Positions 1-8,641 of a stretch of 64,000 nucleotides of DNA are shown in pieces. The stretch is taken from assembly GCA_963761735.1 (NCBI GenBank), contig CAVXHQ010000001.1, forward strand, positions 186,001-250,000. The letters run 5' to 3'. The translations under genes were made by a program, and so were the position numbers. The DNA comes from CAVXHQ01 sp963761735 (GTDB lineage Bacteria; Pseudomonadota; Alphaproteobacteria; Rhodobacterales; Rhodobacteraceae). The stretch's first letter is position 1; every line of letters starts with the position of its first letter. Below the pieces are notes generated by a model, which searched no databases, was not told the origin of the DNA, and saw only the letters and a list, made by a program, of their open reading frames with translations.

Positions 1-864
1 AAGCTGCGCTTCTGGCTGCAATCGAATTCCCGTCGGCAGGCGAAGAAGAACATCTCGTTTCATTACGATCTCGGCAACGAATTCTACGGCCTCTGGCTCG
101 ACGAGACGATGACCTATTCGTCGGCCAAATTCGACAGCGGTCAGGAAAGCCTGGAAAGCGCGCAAATCCTGAAATATGCGTCGATGGTCGATCAGATGGG
201 CGCGCAACGCGGCGATCATATCCTCGAGATCGGCTGTGGCTGGGGCGGGTTCGCCGAATACGCCGCGCGCGAGCGGGGGCTGCGCGTGACCGGCCTGACG
301 ATCAGTCGGGAGCAGTTTAACTATGCGGTGGAGCGCATTGAAAAGGCGGGTCTTTCGGACCTCGTGACGTTCAAGCTTCAGGATTACCGCGACGAGACCG
401 GCACCTACGACGGGATCGTCAGCATCGAGATGTTCGAGGCGGTGGGCGAAAAATACTGGCCCGTCTACTTCGAGACCGTGCGCAACCGCCTGAAACCGGG
501 CAAGAACGCCACCTTGCAGATCATCACCGTCGCCGACCGCCGCTGGGAGGTGTACAAGCGCGGCATGGATTTCATCCAGAAATTCGTGTTTCCGGGCGGT
601 ATGCTGCCCAGTCCCACCGCCTTGCGCCGCGAGGTCGAACGCGCGGGCCTGTCGGTCGCGCGCTCCGTCGAATTCGGCGACAGCTATAGCCAGACCCTGC
701 GCCGCTGGCACGAAACGTTCAACGCGCGCTGGGACAAGGTTGCGCATCTGGGGTTCGATCTGCGGTTCCGGCGGATGTGGAACTTTTACCTGACCTCTTG
801 CGCCGCGACGTTCCTTAGCGGAAACTGCGACGTGACACAGATCACGGTGCGCAAGGAGGCCTGA
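1..864 (+). CDS. cfa: Cyclopropane-fatty-acyl-phospholipid synthase, 5' end outside window
   Basis: The frame is open from base 1, so the N-terminus lies outside the window; 287 codons remain. The enzyme transfers a methylene group from S-adenosylmethionine to the double bond of phospholipid acyl chains at the membrane face. The visible part begins just before the family motif HYDLGNEFYGLWLDE, followed by TYSSA and the SAM-binding glycine motif ILEIGCGWGGFAEYAA. Downstream are VSIEMFEAVG and the C-terminal stretch FIQKFVFPGG, both typical of the family. The end matches the usual C-terminus, so only the N-terminal lid region is missing. The next gene lies in the same direction after a 117-bp gap. 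Confidence 0.93.
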   Translation, partial: KLRFWLQSNSRRQAKKNISFHYDLGNEFYGLWLDETMTYSSAKFDSGQESLESAQILKYASMVDQMGAQRGDHILEIGCGWGGFAEYAARERGLRVTGLTISREQFNYAVERIEKAGLSDLVTFKLQDYRDETGTYDGIVSIEMFEAVGEKYWPVYFETVRNRLKPGKNATLQIITVADRRWEVYKRGMDFIQKFVFPGGMLPSPTALRREVERAGLSVARSVEFGDSYSQTLRRWHETFNARWDKVAHLGFDLRFRRMWNFYLTSCAATFLSGNCDVTQITVRKEA

Positions 865-947
865 CGGGCAGCCTGAGCGCCGACAGGCCGCTTTGGCCGG
901 GGACAAGGCCTTTTTCCGGCCGGAATTGACGGGCAGGAGGGCGGCAG

Positions 948-998
948 ATGCTGACGAAGGGCCGATGCTGACGGTGCGCCGATGCTGACGATGGGTCG
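948..998 (+). repeat. 17-bp direct repeat x3 carrying three ATG starts
   Basis: Three consecutive 17-bp units, each beginning ATGCTGACG, start at 948, 965 and 982. Because 17 is not a multiple of three, the three ATGs lie in three different frames. The first two open seven-codon ORFs (MLTKGRC and MLTVRRC). Each stop (TGA at 969 and 986) overlaps the next ATG as ATGCTGA. Only the third ATG opens trgA. The one good ribosome-binding site (GGCAGGAGG, about 931-940) is placed for the first ATG. Confidence 0.8.
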
Positions 999-1422
999 TG
1001 TTGCCGCCGCCCTGCTGTTTGCGGCGCTTGCCTGGTATGCCTCGGTCCTGATCATGCCGCTGTTTCCCGACGGCATGGATCTGGGCCGGTTTGCCTATGT
1101 GAATGCGGCGCTGGCGATGCCGGTGGCCTGGAAGATTGCCGGAAGCCGGGCCGGGGACGGATGGGGTGCCGCCCTGAGCTATGGCCTGACAACGACCCTG
1201 ATGGTCGTGCTCACCTGCCTGTTCGTGCAGAGTTTCGCGGAAATGATCCGACAGTCCCTGAAAAACCGTTACGACGGTCCGGTCGAGGCCTTGCAGGCGG
1301 TGTTCGAGATGATGGTGGAATACGGCCAGCTCATGATCGAGCCCACGGTTCTCGGCGTGTTGGTCGGTGGCGGGATCGTCGCGGGGTTTCTGGTCGAGCT
1401 GACGGGGCGAAATTTCCGGTGA
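982..1422 (+). CDS. trgA: TrgA-type membrane protein, tellurite-resistance locus
   Basis: A 146-residue protein with about four hydrophobic segments (roughly residues 5-28, 38-55, 62-85 and 118-140), so probably an inner-membrane protein. It is named from its position directly before a GGCT-Nudix protein (trgB) and cysK. This is the order of the Rhodobacter trgAB-cysK locus that contributes to high-level tellurite resistance. The biochemical role of TrgA is not established. The start is the third ATG of a 17-bp triple repeat and is the only one with a long open frame. The best Shine-Dalgarno sits about 40 bases upstream, in front of the first repeat ATG, so translation may reach this start by termination-reinitiation. 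The call is mainly contextual. Confidence 0.7.
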   Translation: MLTMGRVAAALLFAALAWYASVLIMPLFPDGMDLGRFAYVNAALAMPVAWKIAGSRAGDGWGAALSYGLTTTLMVVLTCLFVQSFAEMIRQSLKNRYDGPVEALQAVFEMMVEYGQLMIEPTVLGVLVGGGIVAGFLVELTGRNFR

Positions 1423-1447
1423 GAGCGATGCCGTCCGCCCCGGTTTC

Positions 1448-2614
1448 ATGCCCGTGACGGCATCCACGGTCGCGCTTTTCATATATGGAACATTGCGGTA
1501 CGCGCCGCTCTTTACCCTTGTCGCGGGGTCCGGAGGCGGGGTCTGCGTCGATGCCGCTCTGCCCGGTCACCGCGTCATGGCCGCGATGGACGGTCTTCCG
1601 CTGCTCGGGGCCGTGCCCGACGATGGCACATCGGGCCTTGTTGCGCCGGGACAGTTGTGGCGTGGTCTCGATGCCGGACGCCTTGCGCGCCTTGACCGCT
1701 ACGAAGTGCCGTTCGGGTATTTTCGTCGCCCGGTCAGCGTGCTGGCCGACGCGGGGCCCGTCGCCGCGGAGGCCTATTTCCCGCCCGTCGACATGGCGGC
1801 CACGCAAGAGCCGTGGGACCTCGATCGCTGGATCACGGCACATGGCGCCGTGACGCTGCACGCAGCGGTCGAACTCGTCTCGCACCAGCCCGAAATGTCG
1901 GGCGAGGCGATGGTACGCCAATGGCCGATGATGCGCGCGCGGGCCGAGGCGCGGCACCGCGCCGACACCACCCGCCGTCCGGCCACCCTGCGCCGCACGG
2001 CACAGCCCGGAGATGTCACCCTGCGGCAGGTCGGGCCGACGTCGGGCAGCTTTTTCAAATTCGCCGAACTGCGTGTCGATCATCTGCGCTTTGACGGCAC
2101 CCGGGCGACGGACCTGTCGCGCGAGGTGTTCGTGGGCGTCGATGCGGCCCTTGTTCTGCCCTATGATCCGGTCCGCGACAGGGTTTTGCTGGTCGAGCAG
2201 ATGCGCCTCGGCCCCGCCGCCCGGGGTGACACGAATCCCTGGACGCTGGAGCCCGTGGCCGGGATCATCGACGCCGGTGAGACGCCCGGACAGGCCGCCC
2301 GGCGCGAGGCCGCCGAAGAAGCGGGGCTGGAGTTCGCGTCCCTCGAGCCGATGTTCGCGGCCTATGCCTCGCCCGGATCGTCGACGGATTTTTTCCATTG
2401 TTTCGTTGGATTTGCCGATCTGCCCGACACGACGGTGCGGCACGGTGGCCTCGCGTCCGAGGCCGAGGATCTGGCCTTGCATCGCCTGTCCTTCGACGCG
2501 GCCCTCACGCTGGTGGCCAGTGGCGAGATCACCGCATTGCCGCTGATCGCGATGCTGCACTGGCTGGCCGCGCACCGGGCACGGTTGCGTGAGGCGGCAC
2601 GGGCCAGCGCTTGA
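1448..2614 (+). CDS. trgB: TrgB: gamma-glutamylcyclotransferase-like + Nudix hydrolase fusion
   Basis: 388 residues with two domains. The N-terminal half opens with FIYGTLRYAPLF (the YGTLR motif of the AIG2/gamma-glutamylcyclotransferase fold, residues about 10-25). The C-terminal half (about 190-385) has a perfect Nudix box, G-x5-E-x7-REAAEEAGL near residues 276-298, as in ADP-ribose pyrophosphatases of the NudF type. The likely reaction of the second domain is hydrolysis of an ADP-sugar. The function of the first domain here is unknown. The gene lies 25 bp after trgA and 61 bp before cysK, consistent with an operon and with the tellurite-resistance locus of Rhodobacter. Confidence 0.85.
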   Translation: MPVTASTVALFIYGTLRYAPLFTLVAGSGGGVCVDAALPGHRVMAAMDGLPLLGAVPDDGTSGLVAPGQLWRGLDAGRLARLDRYEVPFGYFRRPVSVLADAGPVAAEAYFPPVDMAATQEPWDLDRWITAHGAVTLHAAVELVSHQPEMSGEAMVRQWPMMRARAEARHRADTTRRPATLRRTAQPGDVTLRQVGPTSGSFFKFAELRVDHLRFDGTRATDLSREVFVGVDAALVLPYDPVRDRVLLVEQMRLGPAARGDTNPWTLEPVAGIIDAGETPGQAARREAAEEAGLEFASLEPMFAAYASPGSSTDFFHCFVGFADLPDTTVRHGGLASEAEDLALHRLSFDAALTLVASGEITALPLIAMLHWLAAHRARLREAARASA

Positions 2615-2675
2615 GTTCGCAAGGTCGCCCGCCTAGACAGGCCATACCCTGCGCGCGCCCCGAAAGGACCACATC

Positions 2676-3710
2676 ATGACCATCCGAGCCGATCTCGCCG
2701 CCGCCGTTGGCAACACGCCGTTGATCCGCCTGCGTGCCGCGAGCGAGACCACGGGGTGCGACATCTTCGGCAAGGCCGAGTTCATGAACCCTGGCCAGTC
2801 CGTCAAGGACCGTGCCGCCCTGTACATTATCCGCGATGCGGTGGCGCGCGGCGATCTGCGCCCCGGCGGCACGATCGTCGAGGGGACGGCGGGCAACACC
2901 GGCATCGGCCTCGCCCTCGTGGGGGCGTCGATGGGATTTCGCTGTGTCATCGTGATCCCCGAAACGCAGAGCCAGGAGAAAAAGGACATGCTGCGGCTTG
3001 CCGGTGCCGAACTGATCCAGGTGCCCGCGGCGCCCTACAAAAACCCCAACAACTATGTCCGCTATTCCGGGCGTCTGGCCGAGAAACTGGCGCAGACAGA
3101 GCCGAACGGGGCGATCTGGGCCAACCAGTTCGACAACACCGCCAACCGTCAGGCCCATGTCGAGACCACGGGGCCCGAAATCTGGGAGCAGACGGGCGGA
3201 AAGGTCGACGGGTTCATCTGTGCGGTCGGGTCCGGCGGTACGCTGGCCGGCGTGGCGCAGGCGCTGCAGCCCAAAGGCGTGAAAATCGGCCTGGCCGATC
3301 CCGATGGCGCGGCGCTGTATAATTTCTATGCCAACGGCACGCTGAAATCCGAAGGATCGTCGATTTCCGAAGGCATCGGGCAGGGCCGCATCACCGCCAA
3401 CCTCGAAGGGCTCACCCCCGATTTCGCCTATAACATTCCCGATGCCGAGGGCCTGCCGGTCTGTTTCGATCTGCTGGCCCACGAGGGCCTGTGCATGGGC
3501 CTGTCGACGGGCATCAACGTCGCGGGTGCTGTGCGGCTGGCGCGCGATCTTGGCCCCGGCAAGACGATCGTGACGATCCTGTGCGACTACGGCACCCGCT
3601 ATCAGTCCAAGATGTGGAACCCGCAATTTCTGCGCGACAAGGGCCTGCCGGTGCCCGACTGGCTGGTGCGCGGCCCGGGTGCCATCCCGGGTGTGTTCGA
3701 GGACAGCTGA
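2676..3710 (+). CDS. cysK: Cysteine synthase A (O-acetylserine sulfhydrylase)
   Basis: A 344-residue PLP enzyme that makes cysteine from O-acetylserine and sulfide in the cytoplasm. The N-terminus has GNTPLIRL. PLP-binding Lys44 lies in NPGQSVKDRAA, the substrate loop reads EGTAGNTGIGLA, and the phosphate-binding glycine stretch is GSGGTLAG near residues 187-194. AAAGGA about ten bases upstream of the ATG supports the start. The loop TAGNT differs from the common TSGNT. Coupling with trgAB is meaningful because thiol supply affects tellurite reduction and tolerance. Two bases separate its stop from the start of the next gene. Confidence 0.93.
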   Translation: MTIRADLAAAVGNTPLIRLRAASETTGCDIFGKAEFMNPGQSVKDRAALYIIRDAVARGDLRPGGTIVEGTAGNTGIGLALVGASMGFRCVIVIPETQSQEKKDMLRLAGAELIQVPAAPYKNPNNYVRYSGRLAEKLAQTEPNGAIWANQFDNTANRQAHVETTGPEIWEQTGGKVDGFICAVGSGGTLAGVAQALQPKGVKIGLADPDGAALYNFYANGTLKSEGSSISEGIGQGRITANLEGLTPDFAYNIPDAEGLPVCFDLLAHEGLCMGLSTGINVAGAVRLARDLGPGKTIVTILCDYGTRYQSKMWNPQFLRDKGLPVPDWLVRGPGAIPGVFEDS

Positions 3711-3712
3711 AC

Positions 3713-6586
3713 ATGCGCGGCGCCGCGCGCCTCAGGCGGATCCGGTGCGCGGGTGTCGCCCTCGCCCTGCTGTTTGCCGGAGCGCTCGCCGCGCCGCTAC
3801 AGGCGCAATCGGCGGATACCGCCGTTCCCGAAGAGACCTCCGTCGACCTGATCGGCCCGCCCGCGCCGGGACCCGGCGATCTGGATGCCGAAGGCGCCGC
3901 ACTGGCGGCGTGGTATTCGCTGGCAAACCGGGCCGAAGGGGCGCTGACCGATGGTCTGGCCTCGGAATTTGCACTGATGCGCCTGCGCGCCGCCGTCGTC
4001 GACTGGCGCGACAGATTTCTGGCCGACGAGAACGTCAACGCCGCGCGCATCCTGACGGTGATGGCGCAGTTGGCCGCCCTCGGCCCGGCACCCGAGGGCG
4101 ACGTCGAGGAAGAGTCGCGGATCGCCACCCGTCGCGTCGAACTCGAGGCGCAGCTGCGCAAATTGCGCGCGCCGGTGCGTCTGGCGCAGGAGGGCTTTGC
4201 CCATGCGGACGGCTTGGTCAGCGAGATCGACACCGCGCTGCGCGGCCTGCGGGCGCAGGGTCTGCGCGCCCGTGGTGCCTCGCCGCTGGACCCGCGGTTG
4301 TGGCCCGAGGCGGTCCTCGCGCTCGGCGCGCGGGCGGGAGCCGTGCTGCAGGAAATGCGGACAAATCTGGGCAGTGCCGCCCGGCGCGAGGAGCTGAAGG
4401 GCAATGCGGTATGGGTCACGCTGATGCTGCTGGTGGCATTCGTGCTGTTGCAGCGCGGTCAGGTCTGGGTGACGCGCGTTCTGGCACGGGTCACGCAATC
4501 CGCACGGCAATCTGCCGCTGCGACATCCGGTGACACCGGAACCGCGCCGCTTGACGGCGACATTCAAACCGCGCCGCCTGGCGGTGACACCGACACCGCG
4601 CCGCTTGACGGCGACATTCAAACCGCGCCGCTTGGCGGCGACAACCCTGCCGCGTCGGTCAGCGGTGCCACGGTGGCCGAAGAGACCAGCTCTGAAACGT
4701 CGCCCGCGCCGCCCGCCGCGTCCGGGGCCAGCGTCTGGATCATCGTGCTGGGGTTCTGTCAGGTCGCCTTGCCGCTGATCGGCCTGTTCGCGCTGCGCGA
4801 GGGTTTGCTGGCGACGGGCATGTTCGGCTACCGCATGACCGGCATCGTGAACGCCCTCCCCGAGGCAGGCGCGAGTATCATTCTGGCGCGCTGGTTCGCC
4901 ACCCAGTTTTTTGCGCCCGACCGGGCCGAGCGGTCCTCTCTCGAGATCGACGTCGGCGTGCGCGCCCGCATCCGGCGCCTTCTGGAGGCGATGGGGTGGA
5001 TCCTGGCATTCGGCCAGATGCTCGATGCGTTCCTGTCCGCCGGTGAGAAGATCGGGCCCGCTGTCATCGTGGCGCAATTTCCGGTCAGCGTTGCGCTCGC
5101 CATCGTGCTTTTTCGGCTGGGCAAGCGGTTTACCCGGACGCGCGCCAAGGTGGCCGAGGGCAACGAGGTGGCACGACCCGGCCTTGTGCTGCCGACGTTC
5201 GGGCGCCTTTTAATGGTCATCGGCGTGTTGGGCGTCGGGTTGCAGGCCCTTGGCTATACCGCCGCCTCCGAGGCGCTGATCGTGCCCGCGATCCTGACGA
5301 TGGCGCTGATGGGCGGGGTGACCTTGCTGCAACGTGTCGTCTTCGATGTCTTTGCGCTGATCGCGGGCGGCAAGACGCGCGGCGATGACGCTCTGGCTCC
5401 GGTCGTCGTGGGGTTTGTGCTGGTGCTTCTGGCGCTGCCGGTTCTGGCATTGATCTGGGGCGCGCGGACCGACGACCTGATGGAGATCTGGGCCAAGTTC
5501 CGCGAAGGCTACAGCCTTGGCGAACGGCGGATCTCGCCGACGGACCTGTTCACCTTTGCCGCCGTTTTCGCGCTGGGGTATTTCCTGACGCGCCTGCTGC
5601 AAAGCACGTTGCGCCGGTCGATCCTGCCGCGCACGCGTCTCGATACCGGCGCGCGCAACGCGATCATTGCGGGGCTCGGGTATATCGGCATCTTTGCCGC
5701 GGCGCTGGCCGCCATCACCAGCGCCGGGATCGATCTGTCGTCCTTTGCCATCGTCGCCGGCGCGCTGTCGGTCGGCATCGGGTTTGGTCTGCAGAACATC
5801 GTGTCGAATTTCGTCAGCGGCATCATCCTGTTGATCGAGCGTCCGGTCTCGGAAGGCGACTGGATCGAGGTCGGCACCCAGATGGGATACGTGCGCGCGA
5901 TCTCGGTGCGCTCTACCCGGATCGAGACGTTCGACCGCACCGACGTGATCATCCCCAACGCCGATTTGGTCTCCGGCACGGTCACCAACTGGACGCGCAA
6001 CAATTCGGTGGGCCGGGTCAAGGTGCCGGTGGGCGTGGCCTATGGCACCGACACCAACCGCGTCGACAAGATCCTGCGCGAGGTGGCGGCGGCCAATCCG
6101 ATGGTCCTGCTGCAACCGCCGCCAAACGTATTCTTTCTGGGGTTCGGTGCGGACAGCATGGATTTCGAAATCCGGGCGATCCTGCGCGACATCAATTTCG
6201 TCATGGTCGTGACATCGGAGATGAACCACGCCATCGCGGCGCGTTTCGCCGCCGAAGGCATCGAGATCCCGTATCCGCAGCGCGACATCTGGCTGCGCAA
6301 TCCCGAATCCCTGCGCACTCAGGGCGAAAGCGCGACACAGAAAGGCGTTGTACCGTCTGCAGATCTACCGGTGCGGCAACTGTCCGACACCGCCGATCCA
6401 GAAACCGGTCACCCGATGTCGGATGACATTTCCGGTCACCCGATGTCGGATGACATTTCCGGTCACCCGATGTCGGATGACATTTCCGGTCACCCGATGT
6501 CGGATGACATTTCCGGTCACCCGATGTCGGATGACATTTCCGGTCACAAGGACGTCAGGGCGCCCGATCCGGGCAAGCGCCGTTGA
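3713..6586 (+). CDS. Large MscS-family mechanosensitive channel (DUF3772 type) with two minisatellites
   Basis: The start is set at ATG 3713, two bases after cysK. It gives 957 residues beginning with a clear signal peptide (ALALLFAGALAAPLQAQ, residues about 14-31). The open frame extends further upstream, but only inside cysK. A soluble, probably periplasmic, helical N-terminal region of the DUF3772 type is followed by about ten hydrophobic segments from residue 230 on. The MscS pore and beta domain lie at about 660-870 (SVGIGFGLQNIVSNFVSG, then ERPVSEGDWIEVG). The protein should open under membrane tension to release solutes at osmotic downshock. Residues 273-308 and 899-943 are each built of nine-residue repeats from 27-bp DNA units and look like disordered linkers. 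Confidence 0.88.
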   Translation: MRGAARLRRIRCAGVALALLFAGALAAPLQAQSADTAVPEETSVDLIGPPAPGPGDLDAEGAALAAWYSLANRAEGALTDGLASEFALMRLRAAVVDWRDRFLADENVNAARILTVMAQLAALGPAPEGDVEEESRIATRRVELEAQLRKLRAPVRLAQEGFAHADGLVSEIDTALRGLRAQGLRARGASPLDPRLWPEAVLALGARAGAVLQEMRTNLGSAARREELKGNAVWVTLMLLVAFVLLQRGQVWVTRVLARVTQSARQSAAATSGDTGTAPLDGDIQTAPPGGDTDTAPLDGDIQTAPLGGDNPAASVSGATVAEETSSETSPAPPAASGASVWIIVLGFCQVALPLIGLFALREGLLATGMFGYRMTGIVNALPEAGASIILARWFATQFFAPDRAERSSLEIDVGVRARIRRLLEAMGWILAFGQMLDAFLSAGEKIGPAVIVAQFPVSVALAIVLFRLGKRFTRTRAKVAEGNEVARPGLVLPTFGRLLMVIGVLGVGLQALGYTAASEALIVPAILTMALMGGVTLLQRVVFDVFALIAGGKTRGDDALAPVVVGFVLVLLALPVLALIWGARTDDLMEIWAKFREGYSLGERRISPTDLFTFAAVFALGYFLTRLLQSTLRRSILPRTRLDTGARNAIIAGLGYIGIFAAALAAITSAGIDLSSFAIVAGALSVGIGFGLQNIVSNFVSGIILLIERPVSEGDWIEVGTQMGYVRAISVRSTRIETFDRTDVIIPNADLVSGTVTNWTRNNSVGRVKVPVGVAYGTDTNRVDKILREVAAANPMVLLQPPPNVFFLGFGADSMDFEIRAILRDINFVMVVTSEMNHAIAARFAAEGIEIPYPQRDIWLRNPESLRTQGESATQKGVVPSADLPVRQLSDTADPETGHPMSDDISGHPMSDDISGHPMSDDISGHPMSDDISGHPMSDDISGHKDVRAPDPGKRR
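4529..4636 (+). repeat. 27-bp tandem repeat x4 inside the MscS gene
   Basis: Four in-frame 27-bp units encode GDTGTAPLD, GDIQTAPPG, GDTDTAPLD and GDIQTAPLG. Units 1 and 3 resemble each other, as do 2 and 4, so the array has a 54-bp higher-order period. It lies between the first predicted membrane helix (about 4410-4460) and the next one (about 4735). It therefore adds an acidic, Thr/Pro-rich loop to the channel. The reading frame is kept. Confidence 0.9.
6407..6541 (+). repeat. 27-bp tandem repeat x5 at the 3' end of the MscS gene, each with a hairpin
   Basis: Five units begin at 6407, 6434, 6461, 6488 and 6515 and appear identical, with a partial sixth (GGTCAC) at 6542. Each encodes GHPMSDDIS. 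Each contains ATGTC-GGAT-GACAT, a five-base-pair stem with a four-base loop, so the mRNA would carry five evenly spaced small hairpins just before the stop. There are no spacers, so this is not a CRISPR array. Confidence 0.92.
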
Positions 6587-6642
6587 TTTTTGCGTCAACT
6601 GCCTGCTAATTTGGCGCATTCGGTCAGCTCAGGATATTTCAA

Positions 6643-7296
6643 ATGCGCCATCTTTTCATCAGCCTTGTTGTTTTCGCAGGCTTTTCGGCCTTTGGGTCCG
6701 GCCCTGCCGCCGCGCAGAGTTTTGCGCGCTGTGCGGGATATCAGTCGGAAACCGTGCAGCTGATCCTGCCCCGGACCGTGCAGCTGGCACGAAGTGCGGC
6801 GGCGGGAGTGGTCGACGACGCAACCTTCGCGACATGGTTCGGCATCTACTCCCCGGCGAGGGCCGAGCGGGTACGCCGCAATCTCAAGGCGATCCACCGG
6901 GTCCTCGACAGTGCCGATCTGCGGTTTTATTGCGGCGATCCGAACGAGCCGACCTGCAAGGGCAGCACCTACGCCTATGTCTATTCGACAGAACCCTATG
7001 CGGTGACCCTGTGCCCGATGTTTTTCACGATGCCGATGCTCCCCGGCGGCTCGCCCTCGGATGCGGTATACGAAGACGGCACGATGGAAGGCACGCTGAT
7101 CCACGAAATCAGCCATTTCGACGTCGTGGCAGGCACGGACGACAGTTGCTATTCGCGTTCCGACTGCGCCGACATGGCGATCGACGATCCGACGAGTGCG
7201 ATGGCGAACGCCGACAGCTATCAGTATTTTGCCGAAGACGTCATGTTCGCGCTGCGGGCCGACGACGGCGTGGCCGCGCGCACCGCCGACAAATAG
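6643..7296 (+). CDS. Secreted M35-type (deuterolysin-like) zinc metalloprotease
   Basis: A 217-residue protein with an N-terminal signal peptide (about residues 1-24, ending GPAAAQS). The zinc site is LIHEISHFDVVAGTDD: HExxH followed by GTxD, the aspzincin signature of family M35, in which the aspartate is the third zinc ligand. Downstream DPTSAMANADSYQYFAEDV matches the conserved Tyr/Asn-rich end of this family. Several cysteines suggest disulfides. It probably cleaves proteins or peptides in the periplasm or outside the cell. It lies 56 bp after the channel gene and converges with the next gene. Confidence 0.8.
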   Translation: MRHLFISLVVFAGFSAFGSGPAAAQSFARCAGYQSETVQLILPRTVQLARSAAAGVVDDATFATWFGIYSPARAERVRRNLKAIHRVLDSADLRFYCGDPNEPTCKGSTYAYVYSTEPYAVTLCPMFFTMPMLPGGSPSDAVYEDGTMEGTLIHEISHFDVVAGTDDSCYSRSDCADMAIDDPTSAMANADSYQYFAEDVMFALRADDGVAARTADK

Positions 7297-7399
7297 GGCC
7301 GGGGGGTGAAAGTCGCGGCACGAGATCCGTTCCTGTCTGCCGCGTGCCGGCCCCGGGTCTTGTCCCTGTTGAATGCGCCGCGGGTCTGTCACCGACACC

Positions 7400-8641
7400 C
7401 TATTCCGCCGCCTGCCTGTAATCCACCGTGGGGGCTACCGGCGTTTCGGGCTCCGGCAGACCCTCGCGCGACAGCAGGATCGCGACGGGGCGCAATGCCG
7501 AAATTTCGGAACAGACGATCATGCCCGCGACCATGATCGGCACCGACAGAAACATCCCCGGAATGCCCCAGACCGCCCCCCAGAAGGCCAGCGAAATGAT
7601 GATCCCGAACGACGACAGGCGCAGCGCGCGGCCCATGAGCCAGGGGTCGATGACATTGCCGTTCAGGAACTGGATCGCGCCCACGGCGGCAAAGATGCCG
7701 AACGTCGCGGCGGGATCGCCCAGTTGGACATGGGTGACGAGAGCCACGAGGAACGTCGCCACGATGGAGCCGATATTGGGGATATAGTTCAGGATGATGG
7801 TGATGATCCCCAGCGCCGTCGCAAGTTCGAGGCCGAACAGCCGCGCCGTGCCCCAGACCATCGCGCCGGTCACGAGGCTGACCATCGTCTTGACCAGCAG
7901 ATAGCGGTTCACCCGGCGGATGATCGAGGCCACGATCTTGCCCACCCGGTCGGCCTGCGCGGCGTCGCCCACGAAACTGACGAGTTTGGTCGAGAACCAG
8001 ATCCGTTCGGCAAACAGGAATCCGACGAACAGGATCACCAGCACGGTCGCCTGCAACAGATTGCCCGCCTGTCCCGCGACGGCGCGCAGATAGCCCGATA
8101 TATCGACCGTGGAAAGCGAGTTGAACATCGCCCGCTCTGCATCCTCGCCCAGAAAACTGAACAATTCGGCAACGGCTGCGGGGACGCGTTCGGAATAGCT
8201 CAGCGTGGTGACGAGAACCGTGTTGATCTGGCTCAGCACGATGGAGGTGAGCGCCAGAAGGGCAAGCGAGATCATCGCCACGGCGGCCAGTGTGGCAAGC
8301 CAGTTGGGAATATGGATCGGACCGATGCGGATCCGCGCGATGAAATTGATCGCATCCGAGGTCAGCGAAAACAGCACGATCGCGGTGGCCAGCGAAATCA
8401 GCAGGAACCGCGCCTGCACCAGCAGAAACAGCACCACGGCAAAGGAGATGATGATGAGGGCAATGGCCTGAATGCGCATCGGATCCTGCAGAGGCCGGTG
8501 CCGCGCCTTGCGCCCGGCGGGGGCGGTGGCAATCCCGACAGGGCCTGACGGGGCGCCGGCCCGCGCCGCGATACCGGCACGCGCCGCGTCTGTCGGGGCA
8601 GGCCTGCGGCCATCGCTCCTGCTGGGTGCATCGGCTGTCAT
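7400..8641 (-). CDS. AI-2E family transporter / PerM-like membrane protein
   Basis: A polytopic membrane protein of the PF01594 family: a cluster of N-terminal hydrophobic helices, a soluble middle part, and a C-terminal helix bundle containing the family motif ILNYIPNIGSIVA and FLNGNVIDPWLMGRAL. Members include exporters and ion antiporters, and the substrate cannot be read from sequence. The frame is open further upstream to 8755. ATG 8641 is chosen because it is preceded by a GGGGGAG stretch, giving 413 residues. A start at MRIQAIAL (about 54 codons later) would also keep all helices. Confidence 0.85.
   Translation of the reverse strand: MTADAPSRSDGRRPAPTDAARAGIAARAGAPSGPVGIATAPAGRKARHRPLQDPMRIQAIALIIISFAVVLFLLVQARFLLISLATAIVLFSLTSDAINFIARIRIGPIHIPNWLATLAAVAMISLALLALTSIVLSQINTVLVTTLSYSERVPAAVAELFSFLGEDAERAMFNSLSTVDISGYLRAVAGQAGNLLQATVLVILFVGFLFAERIWFSTKLVSFVGDAAQADRVGKIVASIIRRVNRYLLVKTMVSLVTGAMVWGTARLFGLELATALGIITIILNYIPNIGSIVATFLVALVTHVQLGDPAATFGIFAAVGAIQFLNGNVIDPWLMGRALRLSSFGIIISLAFWGAVWGIPGMFLSVPIMVAGMIVCSEISALRPVAILLSREGLPEPETPVAPTVDYRQAAE

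Noticed and set aside
870..930. Possible terminator after cfa (GGCCGG ... CCGGCC)
   Set aside because: Long loop, T run inside the loop rather than after the stem, and the downstream gene follows in the same direction.
1331..2575. 414-codon minus-strand ORF opposite trgB
   Set aside because: Shadow frame of a GC-rich gene; Arg/Gly/His-rich with no domain, while the plus strand has a perfect Nudix motif.
3491..3712. N-terminal extension of the MscS ORF
   Set aside because: It lies entirely inside cysK. ATG 3713 gives a signal peptide and sits directly after the cysK stop.
3797..5077. Long minus-strand ORF opposite the MscS gene
   Set aside because: Shadow ORF; its repeats merely mirror the 27-bp minisatellite.
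6407..6541. Possible CRISPR array (regular 27-bp repeats)
   Set aside because: The units are contiguous with no spacers and are in frame inside a channel gene.
7316..7349. Possible bidirectional terminator between the convergent M35 and AI-2E genes (CGGCACG/CGTGCCG stem)
   Set aside because: The loop is 20 bases and there is no T run on either strand; too weak to annotate.
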